A stretch of DNA of 64,000 nucleotides from Nelumbo lutea (GCA_022828595.1 JAKGHH010000003.1:100959583-101023582), one strand, 5' to 3'; shown: positions 1-61,609, counted from the first letter of the stretch. The notes: generated by a model not told the origin, from the letters alone. Made by a program: numbers and translations.

Positions 1-268
1 AGATTTCTTAATTAGATGCCACTATTGATGTATGTAGTTGAATCCAATTGCCTCATTTATGTTATAAGGGTGTTTGTTCACAGTTGCCTCATTTATGTTG
101 AGACTTAAGATCTAATAACGGAATTCTCACAGTTATATATGGAAGTCTATTTAATTTGATGGAATGAGGGAAAGTCCCTCACATGATCATTGCTTCTTAT
201 TTTACTGAAATATACTCAATACCGTTACACAATCTTTTATCACCAATTTTGCTTGTTCCATTACAAAG

Positions 269-460
269 TCCACCCCAGATCACATCTCCACCCCACAACG
301 CCCCACATCACATTCCTGTCGTGTATTGGAAATATTTCTCGATGATGATATCATCGGGACTAATACTATCATCGAGAGATATTTCCAATACATGACAAGG
401 ATGTGCAGTGGGGCATTATGGGGCGGCCCCCTGTGGGGCAAAGATGTGAAATCAGTCCAC
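269..460. mobile_element. Foldback MITE copy 1
   Basis: A long imperfect inverted repeat. The arms share GTGTATTGGAAATAT/ATATTTCCAATACATG and CCCCACA/TGTGGGG blocks around a centre with ATGATATCATC. One of four similar elements in the first 4.3 kb. Confidence 0.7.
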
Positions 461-1004
461 TAATTATAAAGCACATATATAGGGAGTTTATCTTGGCTCC
501 TTCCTTAAATTTAGGACTCAAACAAGGTTCAAATTTTTGATACAATATGCCTTATATATCATATCAAATTAAGAGATTGCCGATAGAGAAATAAAACTGT
601 TTTTCATTTTTTTTTGTGTTTTTAGGGGATAGGCAGGTCCAAGAGCAATGGCTCTGACAACTTTTGGAAAAAAAAGAAAGAAAAAAAATTATAGGCTCCC
701 TGTCAAAACACCGAATGCACAAGTTCATGCATATTGGATGTATTGATATTTTGAGCCTTAGATGCAAATGTCTTGAAACTTTTAAATAATAGACAAATAA
801 TCAATTTGAGTGTCAACTTGAGAAAAAAAAAACTCAAGCATTTAATACAATGTTGATTATGTAGAAATTGGATTTGGTCCTCATAAAACCATTTTTTTTA
901 TTTTTTGCAGCTGTGCATTTAGAATATATCCACATGAATAAAAATATACAAGTACGGTTCCATACATGACCGCAAAGAATTGGGATTTATTCTTCAAAAA
1001 CAAA

Positions 1005-1129
1005 CCTCATACCGACCTCAGAAACACATCTCACCGTGTACTGGAGATCACCTTCGATGAATTATTATACACAAGTACGAAAGGTGTTTCCAATATACGG
1101 TTGAGACGTGTTGTGAGATTGGTATGAGG
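1005..1129. mobile_element. Foldback MITE copy 2
   Basis: Inverted repeat with outer arms CCTCATACC/GGTATGAGG and inner arms GTGTACTGGAGATCACCTT / AAGGTGTTTCCAATATAC. Diverged relative of copies 1, 3 and 4. Confidence 0.65.
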
Positions 1130-2613
1130 AGGAGATCCAGATCGACTGCAAAAGTCTACGAGGACATTTCTGAAAGGACAAAATCAATAATTAAAATATC
1201 GACATGATACACCCAATACGGGGCGTATTGTATAGTATAATAGCGTATCACATATCCGTGTCAATGCCTTCGTCTGACAACAAGCCACTTACTACTTTTT
1301 GATAATAAAAGAAATACATTAACCTTTATCAACATTAAAGTTTAGTAGTCTACATACAACCCAAATAAACAATATACACTAATATTCAATAACTCCAACT
1401 ATAAATTAAAAAGAATAATTTTTAAAATTAGTATTTTATGAACAATGGAATAAATAATTTATCAAATCTACATATATACCAAAAAATTATTTTTAATTTC
1501 AAGAATTTTATACAAATAAAATTATTATTAATAGAATCATTATTTTAATACTTAAAATATATAAATTTGTGCATTATATGTATATTCAATTTTTTATAAA
1601 TTATTAATTAATATTTTAATTTGCATTAAATAATAATTTATTTACTATTTACAAAAAATAAAAATATTATTTACAAAATATTTGAGAATATAACATAAAT
1701 TGCATTGGTCAACTCCACTAATCTACATTTATATAAAAATAAAATAGTTTTGTATTTTAGAAATTTTATAAAACAAAAATATTAATAATGGAATAATTAT
1801 TTTAGTAATTAAAATTTATGAATTTTTGTATGATATATATCTTCAAAATTTTAATAGATTTGATATATTTTAAGTTAAGATTATATATTTTTTATTAATT
1901 ATTAATTAATACTTTACTTTACATTTTATAATAACATATTTATTTTTTAAAAAATGATAATATTGTTTACCAAACAATTGAGAATTGATTTTTTTTATTC
2001 ATGCTAAAAAATAAAAATAGTAAAATAGAAATATTGATATAGTAATTCAAACAGAATAGTTGCATATGTTTTGTGCCTTGGACTTTACTATAAAATAAAA
2101 TATTAATGGCTTTGTGCATGTATTAATTTCTAAGGATCTATATAATATGTCTTAGATTCTTGATTGATACATTATCAATAAAATTGCATAATATCTATGC
2201 ATCTTGCCATATTAGTTGTAAACTTAATATTATTAACATATTTATAGAATTTTTGTGCATTTCCCTAGTGTATTCAAGTGTTTCCATATTTTTGTTCGTA
2301 TCCATGCATTTTCCAAGTGTATCCGTGTCCAAGTTGTCCGATACAATACCTAATACCGATACTTTCATCCTATAGCATGTTATTTAAGATGCTTGCATTC
2401 AAGGAATGATATTTTTCTATATGAGGGGACTATATTTTTTCCCATTAGCAAAACCTACTATATTAGGAAAGAGTCCGTACACTCCTCTATATCTCTTATA
2501 GCCAGCTATGTCAAATTCAAATCCAAGTTGCCCCGAATGAGGATATCAAACCCGATCCCACTCAACCATCCTAAATACAATACCTGATACACCTATTCTC
2601 AACAAAACTTGTA
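1130..2613. other. AT-rich intergenic DNA, no gene seen
   Basis: Strongly AT-rich from about 1,300 to 2,150, with short stray ORFs only. The words GTATCCGTGTCC and ATACGGGGCGTATT near the edges hint at a decayed repeat, but no boundaries could be set. Confidence 0.4.
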
Positions 2614-2621
2614 TTCACAAA

Positions 2622-3072
2622 TAGGGGTGGCAACAAGCCAAACTCTTCACGAGCTGCTCGAGCTCAGCTCATGAAAAGCTTTACTCGGCTCAATTTCAAC
2701 CGAACTTCGAGCCAATCTCAAGCCTACTAGAGCTCAGCCCGTGAGGCTCGTGAGCCTACTCGAATATATATATATAATAAAATTATAGAAAATAATATAT
2801 ATAATAAAATACTATAATTATTAATTATTATTATAAATCTTAATTTTTTAAATATCAAGTAAAAATTATTTTTATATATAATTTTTTTATTTTTGTAAAA
2901 TATTTTTTTCTCAAAATCAAGGTCAAGATGAGTCGAGCTCAAACTTATGAATTTTTTACTCGAGCCGAGCTCAAGCTCAAGGTTTTGGCTCAAACTGAGC
3001 TCGAACTCGAGCCTTGTAGAATAGTCTCGAGCTTCGTATTATTCGGCTCGGCTCGGCTCGAAACCAGCCCTA
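2622..3072. mobile_element. Non-autonomous hAT-type element, 451 bp, with TSD
   Basis: Starts TAGGGGTGGCAA and ends CCAGCCCTA. Perfect 8-bp target duplication TTCACAAA at 2,614-2,621 and 3,073-3,080. The interior is rich in GAGCTCGAGC-like words with an AT-rich core. No transposase. Confidence 0.85.
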
Positions 3073-3327
3073 TTCACAAATATTTTCAATGCTACAATGT
3101 CAAAGAATCGGGTTCAACAATACCTAAACCCACCAGACCCGACTCAAAACCTAAAAGCTCAATTGTGGCCGATCAATCAAACCCTAACCTGATAGGGTTT
3201 TTACCAAATTAAAAAAAACTGATAGGGTTGGGTTAGTGATGATTTACCATTTAACCTGGCCAATTAATATTTGTATTTATGTCCACTTTTTAGGAATTGT
3301 AACCAATTGAAAAAGCAATTCAGATAT

Positions 3328-3436
3328 CCTATCCACATGACACTACAGCTGTATATTGGGAACATCTCCCCGCAAATGGTAACATGTAAATATGGGAGAT
3401 GTTTTCAATGTACAACTGTAATGAGGCGTGGGTAGG
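3328..3436. mobile_element. Foldback MITE copy 3
   Basis: Inverted repeat with outer arms CCTATCCAC/GTGGGTAGG and inner arms TATTGGGAACATCTCCC / GGGAGATGTTTTCAATGTA. Confidence 0.65.
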
Positions 3437-4045
3437 TCTGGCTAGGATTCTTGTGGGTAGGAGATCCAAACTGTTAAAAAAAAGTGAAAATTCAACTCCA
3501 CATAAAAGCCAATCCAGATCTCCAACATTTATGCCTTATACTAAGGCTTAATATAAAAAAGAAAAAATCATCAAAATTCAATGGGGTTTGATTGGGCAAT
3601 CTCAAACATATATAGTAGAAGGATATGATAATGGAAGAACTTTGACCAACCAGAACACCCCTTCCCCCACTGAATTTTGATGAATTTTCATTGGTTAGTA
3701 AATGCCTTGGTATAAGACCAAGTGTAGGAGATGATCCAAAGGTTGAGGTTAACTCAGTTTTAGCATTATTGTATATAAAAGGACATGGTTATCATGGTCT
3801 CCGTCTAACAAAAACAAAAACAAAATTTTGCCACTTGACAGTGGGGGGTCCTTGGACCTAACCCCAAAAACTTGAAAGTTCCACTAACATGTTAAGTATC
3901 ACCAAGGTTCAAAGTATCAACATATATTGGGGGTGTATCTGGGTTATGACCGGTTTAGGGGGTGTAGGAGCCTTAAATCGGCCCCCATGAATCAGTTTTG
4001 AAAAAAAATTAAGAAAAATGTACCAATATGGCCCGATACACCCCT

Positions 4046-4069
4046 ATAGAGAGAGAGAGAGAGAGAGAT
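4046..4069. repeat. (GA)n microsatellite
   Basis: About eleven GA dinucleotides in a row, just left of foldback copy 4. Confidence 0.9.
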
Positions 4070-4097
4070 GGATACGAGACCAAATCAGCCCCTCAAA

Positions 4098-4242
4098 AGA
4101 TTGCCCCCACAACGTCCCACAGCACACCCCCGTCGTGTATTGGGAACATCTCCCGATGATAATCTCGGAAATGATGATATCATCGTCGGGAGATGCTCTC
4201 AATACATGGCAGAGATGTGCTGTGGGGGGAAATCTCGTGGGG
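4098..4242. mobile_element. Foldback MITE copy 4
   Basis: Inverted repeat with outer arms CCCCCACA/TGTGGGGGG and inner arms GTATTGGGAACATCTCCCGA / CGGGAGATGCTCTCAATAC around a centre with GATGATATCATC. Confidence 0.7.
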
Positions 4243-4650
4243 TATCAATTGGACTGGATTTGGTCCAATCTGACCCAATCCCATGTTAGTCCATCATAAA
4301 TAGACCAGGTCCAATCCATTTCAATGAATGTTTTGGATTAATTTGGACCGATCCAATTCAATGTCTGGATCGTTCAATCTGTTCAAATTCATTTTGGTTT
4401 AGATTGGTTTTAACAAACTCAGTCCATTGACACATATATTCTTATCTTATATCTATAGACCAGATATTGGTTTAATCCAACCTAATCCAATATAAATTTG
4501 TTATGGATAGACCAGGTCCAATCCAGTCTAATAATTATTTAATTTGAACTGGATTGATCTAATCCAATATGTCTTGTTGGTTCGTCCAATCCATTCAAAT
4601 TGATTTTGGACTGAATGGGGTCCAATCCAACCAGTCCATTGACACCCTTA
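4238..4650. mobile_element. GGTCCAATCC-rich non-autonomous element (hAT-type family)
   Basis: Starts GGGGTATCAATTGGAC and ends GTCCATTGACACCC, the same ends as the 458-bp element at 11,430-11,887. Filled with repeats of GGTCCAATCC. No clear target duplication. It abuts foldback copy 4. Confidence 0.65.
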
Positions 4651-5310
4651 ATTAGAAGGGGATTACGGGGTGGAAACAGATTAGGGTGCACATTATATTC
4701 ATTAACCTTATCACAAGTTCACGACAAGCCTACAGTTATATGGGTTTGATATATTGTTGGAGGGTCACTGAATGACCATAATAACTAGTGGATATCATCG
4801 CCAATCACGAAATCTCAATGGTTGATGTGTTTATCTTAATGAAAGGGCTTTATAGGGCATCACCAAATCTCTTAAATGAATGAAACATGATTGAAACCTT
4901 CAAAAAAATAACCCTAGAATTAAGGGCCAACCCCAGTCTCTGTTGGATCGGGGTTGGAGGTTATGGGTTTGAGAGATTTTGGGAATCAAATTAGATGGGA
5001 ATTGGAATCAGTTGGATACAAGGGAATGGCCATTCCAATAGATATAAGAATGGGAATGAGATTTCAATTCCACTCAATCAAACAGTTGGATTGAATATGA
5101 CACAAGTGACCAATATTCGTATAATACATAAGACACAAGTGACCAATCCAATGGATCCCTATTTGATAGATGGTTTGGATTGAATATGTCATCCATCCAA
5201 GTGACAGAACTTATTAAGTAGGGCCTGTCCATAGACGCCCGGGCACCTAATCCAATTAGGATACCTTTAAACAATTATTTAGTATGAAGTAAGTAATTAT
5301 GTGATTGAAT

Positions 5311-5454
5311 TAAGGTCATGTTTGGTTTGACTGAAAATAAGATGGAAACAGAAATTCGATAGAAAGTTTTCAAGGGGTTTCATGAAATTTCTTAAGGACT
5401 TACTCTCAACTTTCCGATTCTCTCTTACTTTCTGTCAAACCGAACACAGCCTAA
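5311..5454. mobile_element. MITE, 144 bp
   Basis: Terminal inverted repeats of about 26 bp: TAAGGTCATGTTTGGTTTGA at left and GTCAAACCGAACACAGCCTAA (read inward from the right) at the other end. Confidence 0.65.
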
Positions 5455-5611
5455 GAGTCGTACCACATTAATGTTCTTCTAGGTGCTGTTCTTGGTAGTT
5501 TGAAAAAGCTTTAATATGTTTGAAAACTGGGTCCCACTATTCTCAAAGTGAAATTTTGATTTTTTTTTTTTACTTGAAAGATAGAACCCATTAAAGGTAT
5601 TGTTTTGCTAG

Positions 5612-5925
5612 TTGTGTTTGAACCATGTTTTCAAATTGTCGTTGACCTGGATGGTTGGATCATTTGGCCCGAGAACAGTCCAGGCAATCGGTTCTATTTC
5701 ACAATTAACCTGTTTTTTGGCCAAAACCATGGACTTGGTCAACGATTCACTGACATGGGTGATCAAACCACCAACCCATTTGACCCGGACAATGGTTTGT
5801 CTATTTTTATTTTTTTAAATTAGAACAGGCTGTCCCTTCGAATTGGACTATCGAACCGCTGACCCAAAAACCAATAGCCAAAGCAATTCCAATTCTGGGT
5901 TAGTTTTTAAAACCCTAATTTGAAC
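5612..5925. repeat. Possible decayed MITE
   Basis: Left edge TTTGAACCATGTTTTCAAA and right edge TTTTTAAAACCCTAA..TTTGAACC resemble inverted ends of a common plant repeat. No target duplication was found; weak call. Confidence 0.3.
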
Positions 5926-7746
5926 CATACAACTCAAAATAATGTGTTTTATACAAATTTTCACATTTGAAAAATCCATATGAATAAAAATTGGCTTAAA
6001 TCATGAGATCAATGGATCACCAATAACATCTTGCTTGCATTAGTGACGATTCCTTTAGAATACAAAGTCTTTGTGTTTTGAAAAAATGGGACCATTTGTG
6101 GTTTCAAAATCTCAAACCACACCCAAAGAACAATGAAATGCAGTTTGTGTTTCAAAGATGAAACATGAAAAGACCCATGAATCAAACATGGGTGTAAAGC
6201 TGGGGTTGAAAAAAAGAATCGCATGAGGACATTGTGCATTTGAGAATGAAAAGGAAAACTCATGATTCTAGTCTAATTAGATCCCAACAGATTACAATAT
6301 ATACTCCATATGTACCTATGTGTTCCCTCCTTTGTGTAGAGGTTCCCATCTCATTGTCCTATTATCACAACCTGATTCATGTTATTGTTTCTACTATATT
6401 GTCATCTTTTTTTTTTTTTGTCTTGACTCTTGACACCTCTTCTTTTTATTACTCATTTTTCGTTTTTGGGTAAGCATATGCATATTCAAACTTCTTTAGA
6501 AATAAATGAGGAAGGTTAGTGAGGAGAGTACATCCATAAATGTCACGTTCAGCCTATGAACTTTTCATGTAAACCTCTCATGCTTGTTGCTTTGCTCCTG
6601 AATAAGAAAGCAAACCTAAACTATTTTTTTTTTTTGGTTAAAAATGAGAAAGCAAACTCACTGGATTATCATGGATGTTTGACTAGTATTTGATTATGAC
6701 ATGATTTTTTTTGGTAGCTTCATGCTCCAGTTGGTAAAAAATGACAAAGTGGGATACATGGTGGGATGGGGCTGTGAGGTAGGTGTGAAGTGCGCTGAGG
6801 AGAAGATCCGGATTCGTTATGTATAGCCTTTTACACACAGCATGACAATAAATCTAAGCTTATAAGAGGAGGGTTATTTGTTTAAGAGTGTGGTGGGAAG
6901 CAAGATGATGAGATCCCCACTTTATATGGGAGAAAATAGAAGTAGGTGGAAGGTGGTGCAATTTTGCATCAATTTTTGTGATGCAAAATTTGCACTGCTA
7001 ATGAGACAAAAAGTATTAACCTTGTATCTTACAAGTGCAAAACACAATGAATCAGGTGTAAATTTTATATCTGATTCAGATTTGCATTGCAAACAAACAG
7101 AGCATCTAAAAACATGGTACTGAAGTGGTTTAAAATCTTATTTTTCTCTGGTGATATTGTTTCATAAAGTATAAAATATTCAATTCACCAAAAAAAAAAT
7201 ATTCTGATAGAGAATCCGATTGGATGATCTGAAAATCAAACTGAAAATATTTTCACTTTATTTTGGAAAAAACTTATACTCAATTATGTTTCTTTCTTTT
7301 ACTTTCTTTTTTTTTTTTTGCAAAATGAAAACAGACAAGTATTGTAAACAGATCATTTCACCAAACTTAGCAATTTTAGAAATTTCCCTCAATATTTCAA
7401 GAAGTAAAGAAACAAATACTAAAAATAGAAGCAGCATTCTTAAGGGACAGGGAAGGGACAATGATATATTGAATGAGGGGAGTATTGGAGGTTTTAGCTG
7501 CTGTTTGTGTGTGCATTAGCAGGCAACCAGTTTCCAAGTTGCTGAACATGTCTCAGAAAAAGAGATGCTTGACAACTCCAGAAAAATCAAAAGGAAAAAA
7601 GAAAAAAAAAAAACAGAAGCAAGCAAATACTTTATTTAATAAATAGGGGGACATAGGCAAGAGAAATCCAAGAGGAAAGTACCCAATTGATAAGATAGTT
7701 TTGTAGTAAAACTAATTAACTCTTATAATTGAAGTAATGATAAAAC
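5926..7746. other. Intergenic DNA, no gene seen
   Basis: No coding, RNA or repeat feature could be supported. Short stray ORFs lack codon-bias or family signals. Poly-T/poly-A tracts occur near 6,410, 6,630 and 7,310. Confidence 0.4.
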
Positions 7747-8010
7747 TGTTAGAGAATAAAAACCTATTCAAGGATTTCACCACTTAAACTTTTAAGCTGA
7801 GTTATTCTTTGAAATGGTATTAGAGCCTATTCAACCAAGTGGTCTAATGTTCGATCTTTGTCACCTACATTATAATTAATTAAATTTCAGTACAGGGTGT
7901 AAGTGGGCCTGTGATTGTCCACGCTTCAAACCTAATGGACTTTTATGTGAGTTAGGGGGGGTGTTAGAGAACAAAAATCTATATAAATTGTTTGATAATA
8001 TCATCTACTT
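7747..8010 (+). mobile_element. TRIM-like LTR element remnant
   Basis: Two direct copies of TGTTAGAGAA-AAAAA-CTAT start at 7,747 and 7,962. After the first comes TGGTATTAGAGCC (7,815-7,827), one mismatch from the initiator-tRNA-Met primer-binding site. The second is preceded by the purine tract AGGGGGGG. The right LTR is badly eroded. No coding content, as expected for TRIMs. Confidence 0.6.
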
Positions 8011-8203
8011 TGACTGGAGAGACACTTAGGCAACTGTTAGGTTGATCCATTTCATCAGAAAATATTCATTTGAGCTATAGTGATTTGGAACGAAAGTCCC
8101 ACCAGAAAATATATTCAAACATCATATGAGAAATATTCAAATAGAAAATATCCACAAAAACAAATTTGAGTGGATGTTGTAAACTATACCCAAGAAATAC
8201 TTC

Positions 8204-8366
8204 AGTTATTTTTTTTTTATTATTTCTTTTAAAGGGTTACACAATGGGTAACCCATCCCCAAACCCATAACCCCCCCCCCCCCAATCTAGATGCAGGCAG
8301 GATTGGATCACAAGTCTCCACTACGACTAACAGGAAACCTTATCAACCTGCTAAACAAAATCTGTG
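8204..8366 (-). mobile_element. SINE-like element copy 1
   Basis: On the minus strand it reads CGTAGTGGAGACTTGTGATC with a box-B-like GTGATCCAATCC and ends in an A-rich tail (+ strand poly-T at 8,210-8,219). A C12 run lies inside at about 8,271-8,283. Confidence 0.45.
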
Positions 8367-8580
8367 TGGATATTGCATGGAATTTATTACAAGAATAAGA
8401 TGTCAAAATTCCCAAGAATTGGCATGGGCCTAAATTGAGCATTTTGAAAAAATAGAGGCATGGGCAAATATGATTCAGCATCTAGCCAATATTTAAAAGA
8501 AATACAACCTGAAGCAAGGGTGCATCCGTGCATCAATAAAATCTATTTTCAGCAGGAAAGTTAATAGAGGGGATAAGGTA

Positions 8581-8934
8581 AGGGTGTCAATGGGCCGGTT
8601 TTGGACTGGACCAATCCAGTCCAAAATCAATTTGAATGGATTGAACGGACCAATAAGACATATTGAATTGGACCTATCCAGTCCAAAATATTTATCATAT
8701 TGGATTGGATATGGTTCACCTATAATAAATTTATATTGGATTGAGTTGGATTAAATCAATATCTGGTCCATTGGTATAAGATAAGAACATAGGTGTCAAT
8801 GAACCAGATTTGGGTTGAAACCAATCTAAATTAAAACAAAATTGAACAGATTGGATAATCCAAACATTGAATTAGACTGGTCCAAAATATTAATTGGATT
8901 AGATTGGGCCTGATCCATTTGTAATGGAATTACA
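8581..8934. mobile_element. GGTCCAATCC-rich repeat, reverse orientation
   Basis: Begins AGGGTGTCAATGGGCCGG and contains a second start GGTGTCAATGAACCAG at about 8,793. Same family as 4,238-4,650 and 11,430-11,887 but inverted; two partial copies in a row. Confidence 0.6.
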
Positions 8935-9009
8935 TAGCAGAGACTTGGGATCGAACTCCGCTTGCACCTGAATTGAGGATTGGTTACACCCTTGCAGTAA
9001 AAAAAAAAT
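8935..9009 (+). mobile_element. SINE-like element copy 2
   Basis: GCAGAGACTTGGGATCGAAC contains a pol III box-B-like GGATCGAACTCC, then a poly-A tail at about 8,999-9,008. Similar to copies at 8,204 and 10,500. Confidence 0.4.
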
Positions 9010-9898
9010 GTAGTTCTTTGATCTCTAATTTAAAAGAGAAGAAAATGAAATATTTACCCTTTAAATTCTACCAATTTCTCATGAAAAAGATAATAACAGT
9101 ATTTAGTGAGATAACAAGAACAGATCACTGCTTGAGTGTATGCAGGAAATGTAGTATTGTAAAGGAGATGTAGAAAGAGAGAAGAGAGAGTAGCTTCATA
9201 ACCCCCTAAGATGGGGGCTCATTCTCATATCCTCAGAGAACTAATCTATTTAGTAAATGATCAAAAGAACATCCAATTCCCAAAAAAAAGATTTCGACAG
9301 TTCTGTTTTTTTTTTTAGATGTGAACAAGAGCTGTTTGGCAAGAACGTCGAAACCAGAAATCTCGATTTTATAAAACAAGCGACCTCCACAAGATCACTA
9401 CTAGAGAATTTACCTGTTAAGGTGAATGTAATGATAATTTGTCTAATACCATTCGCCTAACAGAAGCAATTTGTGAATGGTAGGTGGTTTTCCTAATATG
9501 CTATACTTTCTATATTCAATAACATCAGATATTCCATCGATCCGAAATCTCGAACTGATGAAACCCTTTCTATGGCATTTCTAAAGCAGGGAAAAAAAAT
9601 CTCTGTTGTTTTGAGCAAAAATGCCCATACCAACCAGTTCATAGAGAAGGCTTTGGTGCTGTCGGTTTTGATTTCGGTCTAGTTGGTTGCTAAATTGGAC
9701 GAACAAAGCCTCTCAAGAGAACAGTGACGGTAAAAAGGAAGAAAGAGAGGAAGGAGGAAGCCAGTTGAGATAAGGTTGTGTTTGGTGTCTCTACCTGAAA
9801 TGTTTCGGGTTAACTCTCATATATGTATTTTTAAGGTATGCCTATTTTAACTATAAATAGCCTCAAATAACAATTGCATTCCAATCTATATTGATCAA
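9010..9898. other. Intergenic DNA, no gene seen
   Basis: No supported gene, RNA or repeat. A GA-rich patch lies at about 9,175-9,190. Confidence 0.4.
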
Positions 9899-9906
9899 CA
9901 CAAAAT

Positions 9907-10372
9907 TAGGGCTAATGGGTTGGGTTAGACTCAATGGACCCAAAACGATTAGGTCGGCTCTGGTTCTAGGAACTGGAACCGGTGGGGTCAATTTCAGTTT
10001 CTTATATATTGCCCCAATTCTTATCAGTTCGGAACCGGTTCCACCCAGTCCCAAACCAATTCAGATCCAACCCGACCTATATATATATGAAATGTATAAT
10101 ACATATTTAATTTATATATAATATATTAAAAAATATATATATATATGTATATAATATAATTATATATATTAAATGAATTAATATTATATATAATATTTTT
10201 AGTAGGTTTATTATAATCAAGTCCATCTGGTCAGACCCAATTATCTTGAGAACTGATCAATTCGGTTCTAAGTCTAAAATTACAAACCTGATACTAGTTC
10301 GGTTCCGGGTCCTTAGTATTTCTTGTCAGATCGGTTCTGATTCTACCTAAACCTAACCCGTTGACAGCCCTA
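9907..10372. mobile_element. Non-autonomous hAT-type element, 466 bp
   Basis: Starts TAGGGCT and ends AGCCCTA. The flanks are CACAAAAT (9,899-9,906) and CCCAAAAT (10,373-10,380), an 8-bp target duplication with one mismatch. (TA)-rich core. Confidence 0.75.
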
Positions 10373-10499
10373 CCCAAAATGTTTCAGGTAAAAACAGCAA
10401 TTGTACTAAACACAACCTAGGTGTTTAGTTCCGTAGCTGTTTCTCCTGAAAACGCTGCTATATCAGCCACAGCTAGGCAACTCCCCTTTAAGGAAAATC

Positions 10500-10623
10500 T
10501 ATTTGTTCATTGCATTTTATGTGCAAAAACAGGGGACTACCTTGCTGGTTGTAGTGGAGACTCGGTATCGAATCCCATCTGCACTAGGATTAGGGGTTAA
10601 GGGTTTGGAGGATTGGCTACCCC
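10500..10623 (+). mobile_element. SINE-like element copy 3
   Basis: GTAGTGGAGACTCGGTATCG with box-B-like GGTATCGAATCC; shares its body with copies at 8,204 and 8,935. Its right part supplies the target of the next element. Confidence 0.4.
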
Positions 10624-11892
10624 AAGGGATGATCGTGGGTCAGGCCAGGCTGGGTTTTTACAAGGTAACAGATCAAGTCTAGATTGGGTCTAGGTAGAAC
10701 CAGTTCCAAACCGATTATTAAAAGGCAAAATCACATATACAAAATTACCCCAATTAATAATCGAGTCTATCGGGTCCAGACCGGACTACAGTGAAAACTA
10801 TATTTGTTTATTTAAATAATAACTTAAATTTAAATTTTGATAATATGACCTTTATGGAAATGATAGAAAAATACTAAATTATTTACATGTTAATAAATTA
10901 AACATTTTTATTAATATAATCTTATTTACTATCTCAAATTTGCCATTTCACAATTCAAACATAAGATATGACAAAAAAATTATAATAAGATTTAGAAAAT
11001 ATTATATATTTAATTAAATATAAAATCCTGGAACCAACCTAATTATTAATTGGGACAAAATCATGGAATCAAAACCGTTATAATCAGTTCAGTGAATTAA
11101 TGTCCATAAGGTAGTCCTGACCCAGTTGTGTTATATTAATATATAATAGCATATATACATGCCACGTATATTTGGTAAAATATCATAAATACCACATGCA
11201 TATGCCACCATACCATGTATACATAGATATGCCACATAAACATGCCATACTTAGGCCATATATTGTAAAATATTATACTATATACCATATATGTAAGAGA
11301 TTATAAGTATATAAATGTTACAATACATTATATATATATATATATAGGGTCTGGCCGGGCCTGCTAAGCTGGAAATTTGCAGGCCGTAGAAGGCCGAGCC
11401 AGGCCAGGTCATAAATGATCATCCCTGACTAGGGGTATCAATTGGACCAGATTTGGTCCAGTCCAATCTGATCCAATATGAGTCCAGTGTAAATTGACCA
11501 AGTCCAATCCAATCTGATGGCTGCTTTGGATCATTTTGGACCAGTCCAATTCAACGTCTCATGGTCTGACCTTCAAACTGATTTTAATTTAGATTGTTTC
11601 CCATCAAACCTGGTCTTTGTTTTTGTATTCAACTGGTCCATTGACACCCATTGACACCTTTACTCTTATATTCCATCAATGGACCAGATATTCGTTCAAT
11701 TCAACCCAATATAATATAAATCTATTTTGGATGAACCAGGTCCAATCCAATCCGATTAATACTTTGGATCATTAAGTTTAGACTTGTCCAATATAATGTG
11801 TCTTATAGGTCCACCCAATCCGTCCAAATTGATTTTCATTTGGATGGAAATGGAATCCAACCCAAAACTGGTCCATTGACACCCCTATCCCT
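10624..11892. mobile_element. Older hAT-like element interrupted by a younger one
   Basis: Ends AAGGGATGATC.. and ..GATCATCCCT, flanked by GGCTACCCC at 10,615-10,623 and 11,893-11,901. The right end is split by the 458-bp element at 11,430. Removing that insertion and its duplicated flank restores the flanking repeat. About 0.8 kb of its own sequence, AT-rich, with a (TA)n tract near 11,332. Confidence 0.7.
11430..11887. mobile_element. Non-autonomous hAT-type element, 458 bp, nested
   Basis: Starts TAGGGGTATCAATTGG and ends CCATTGACACCCCTA. The flanks are TCCCTGAC (11,422-11,429) and TCCCTGGC (11,888-11,895), an 8-bp duplication with one mismatch. Rich in GGTCCAATCC words. Confidence 0.8.
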
Positions 11893-11901
11893 GGCTACCC
11901 C

Positions 11902-12213
11902 CACCCCCGGTTGTGTAGCCCCATGGAATGTAAAAATGTCACCATACACACGACACAACGCACCCATGTTACACTACATACTCACGTTATATAGAGAGAT
12001 TCTGATTGATAACCAAAAATTATGTAAATTATATACAAGTTTTAAGTATCGTATATGAAACTGGAAGGATGAATTCACTTTCCTGCTTGCAGAAAATAGG
12101 AGGTTCAACTAGAAATATTGACACCGAGCTTCACCTGACCCATCTGAAGAAAAAACTAAAATGGGTCGACTATGTCATTTACACAGCATGCTTCAGATAT
12201 TCTCTGCCTGGTT
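11902..12213. other. SYD 3' UTR and downstream flank
   Basis: Immediately downstream of the SYD stop on the minus strand. It must hold the 3' UTR, but no clear poly(A) signal could be fixed. No ORF of interest. Confidence 0.4.

Positions 12214-61609
<49,396 letters not shown>

Noticed and set aside
4018..4299. Two overlapping ORFs at the left flank
   Set aside because: They cross a GA microsatellite and a foldback element; no protein family signal.
6735..6830. Fifth foldback element
   Set aside because: Shares GAGGAGAAGATCCGGAT-like words with the others but has no convincing opposite arm.
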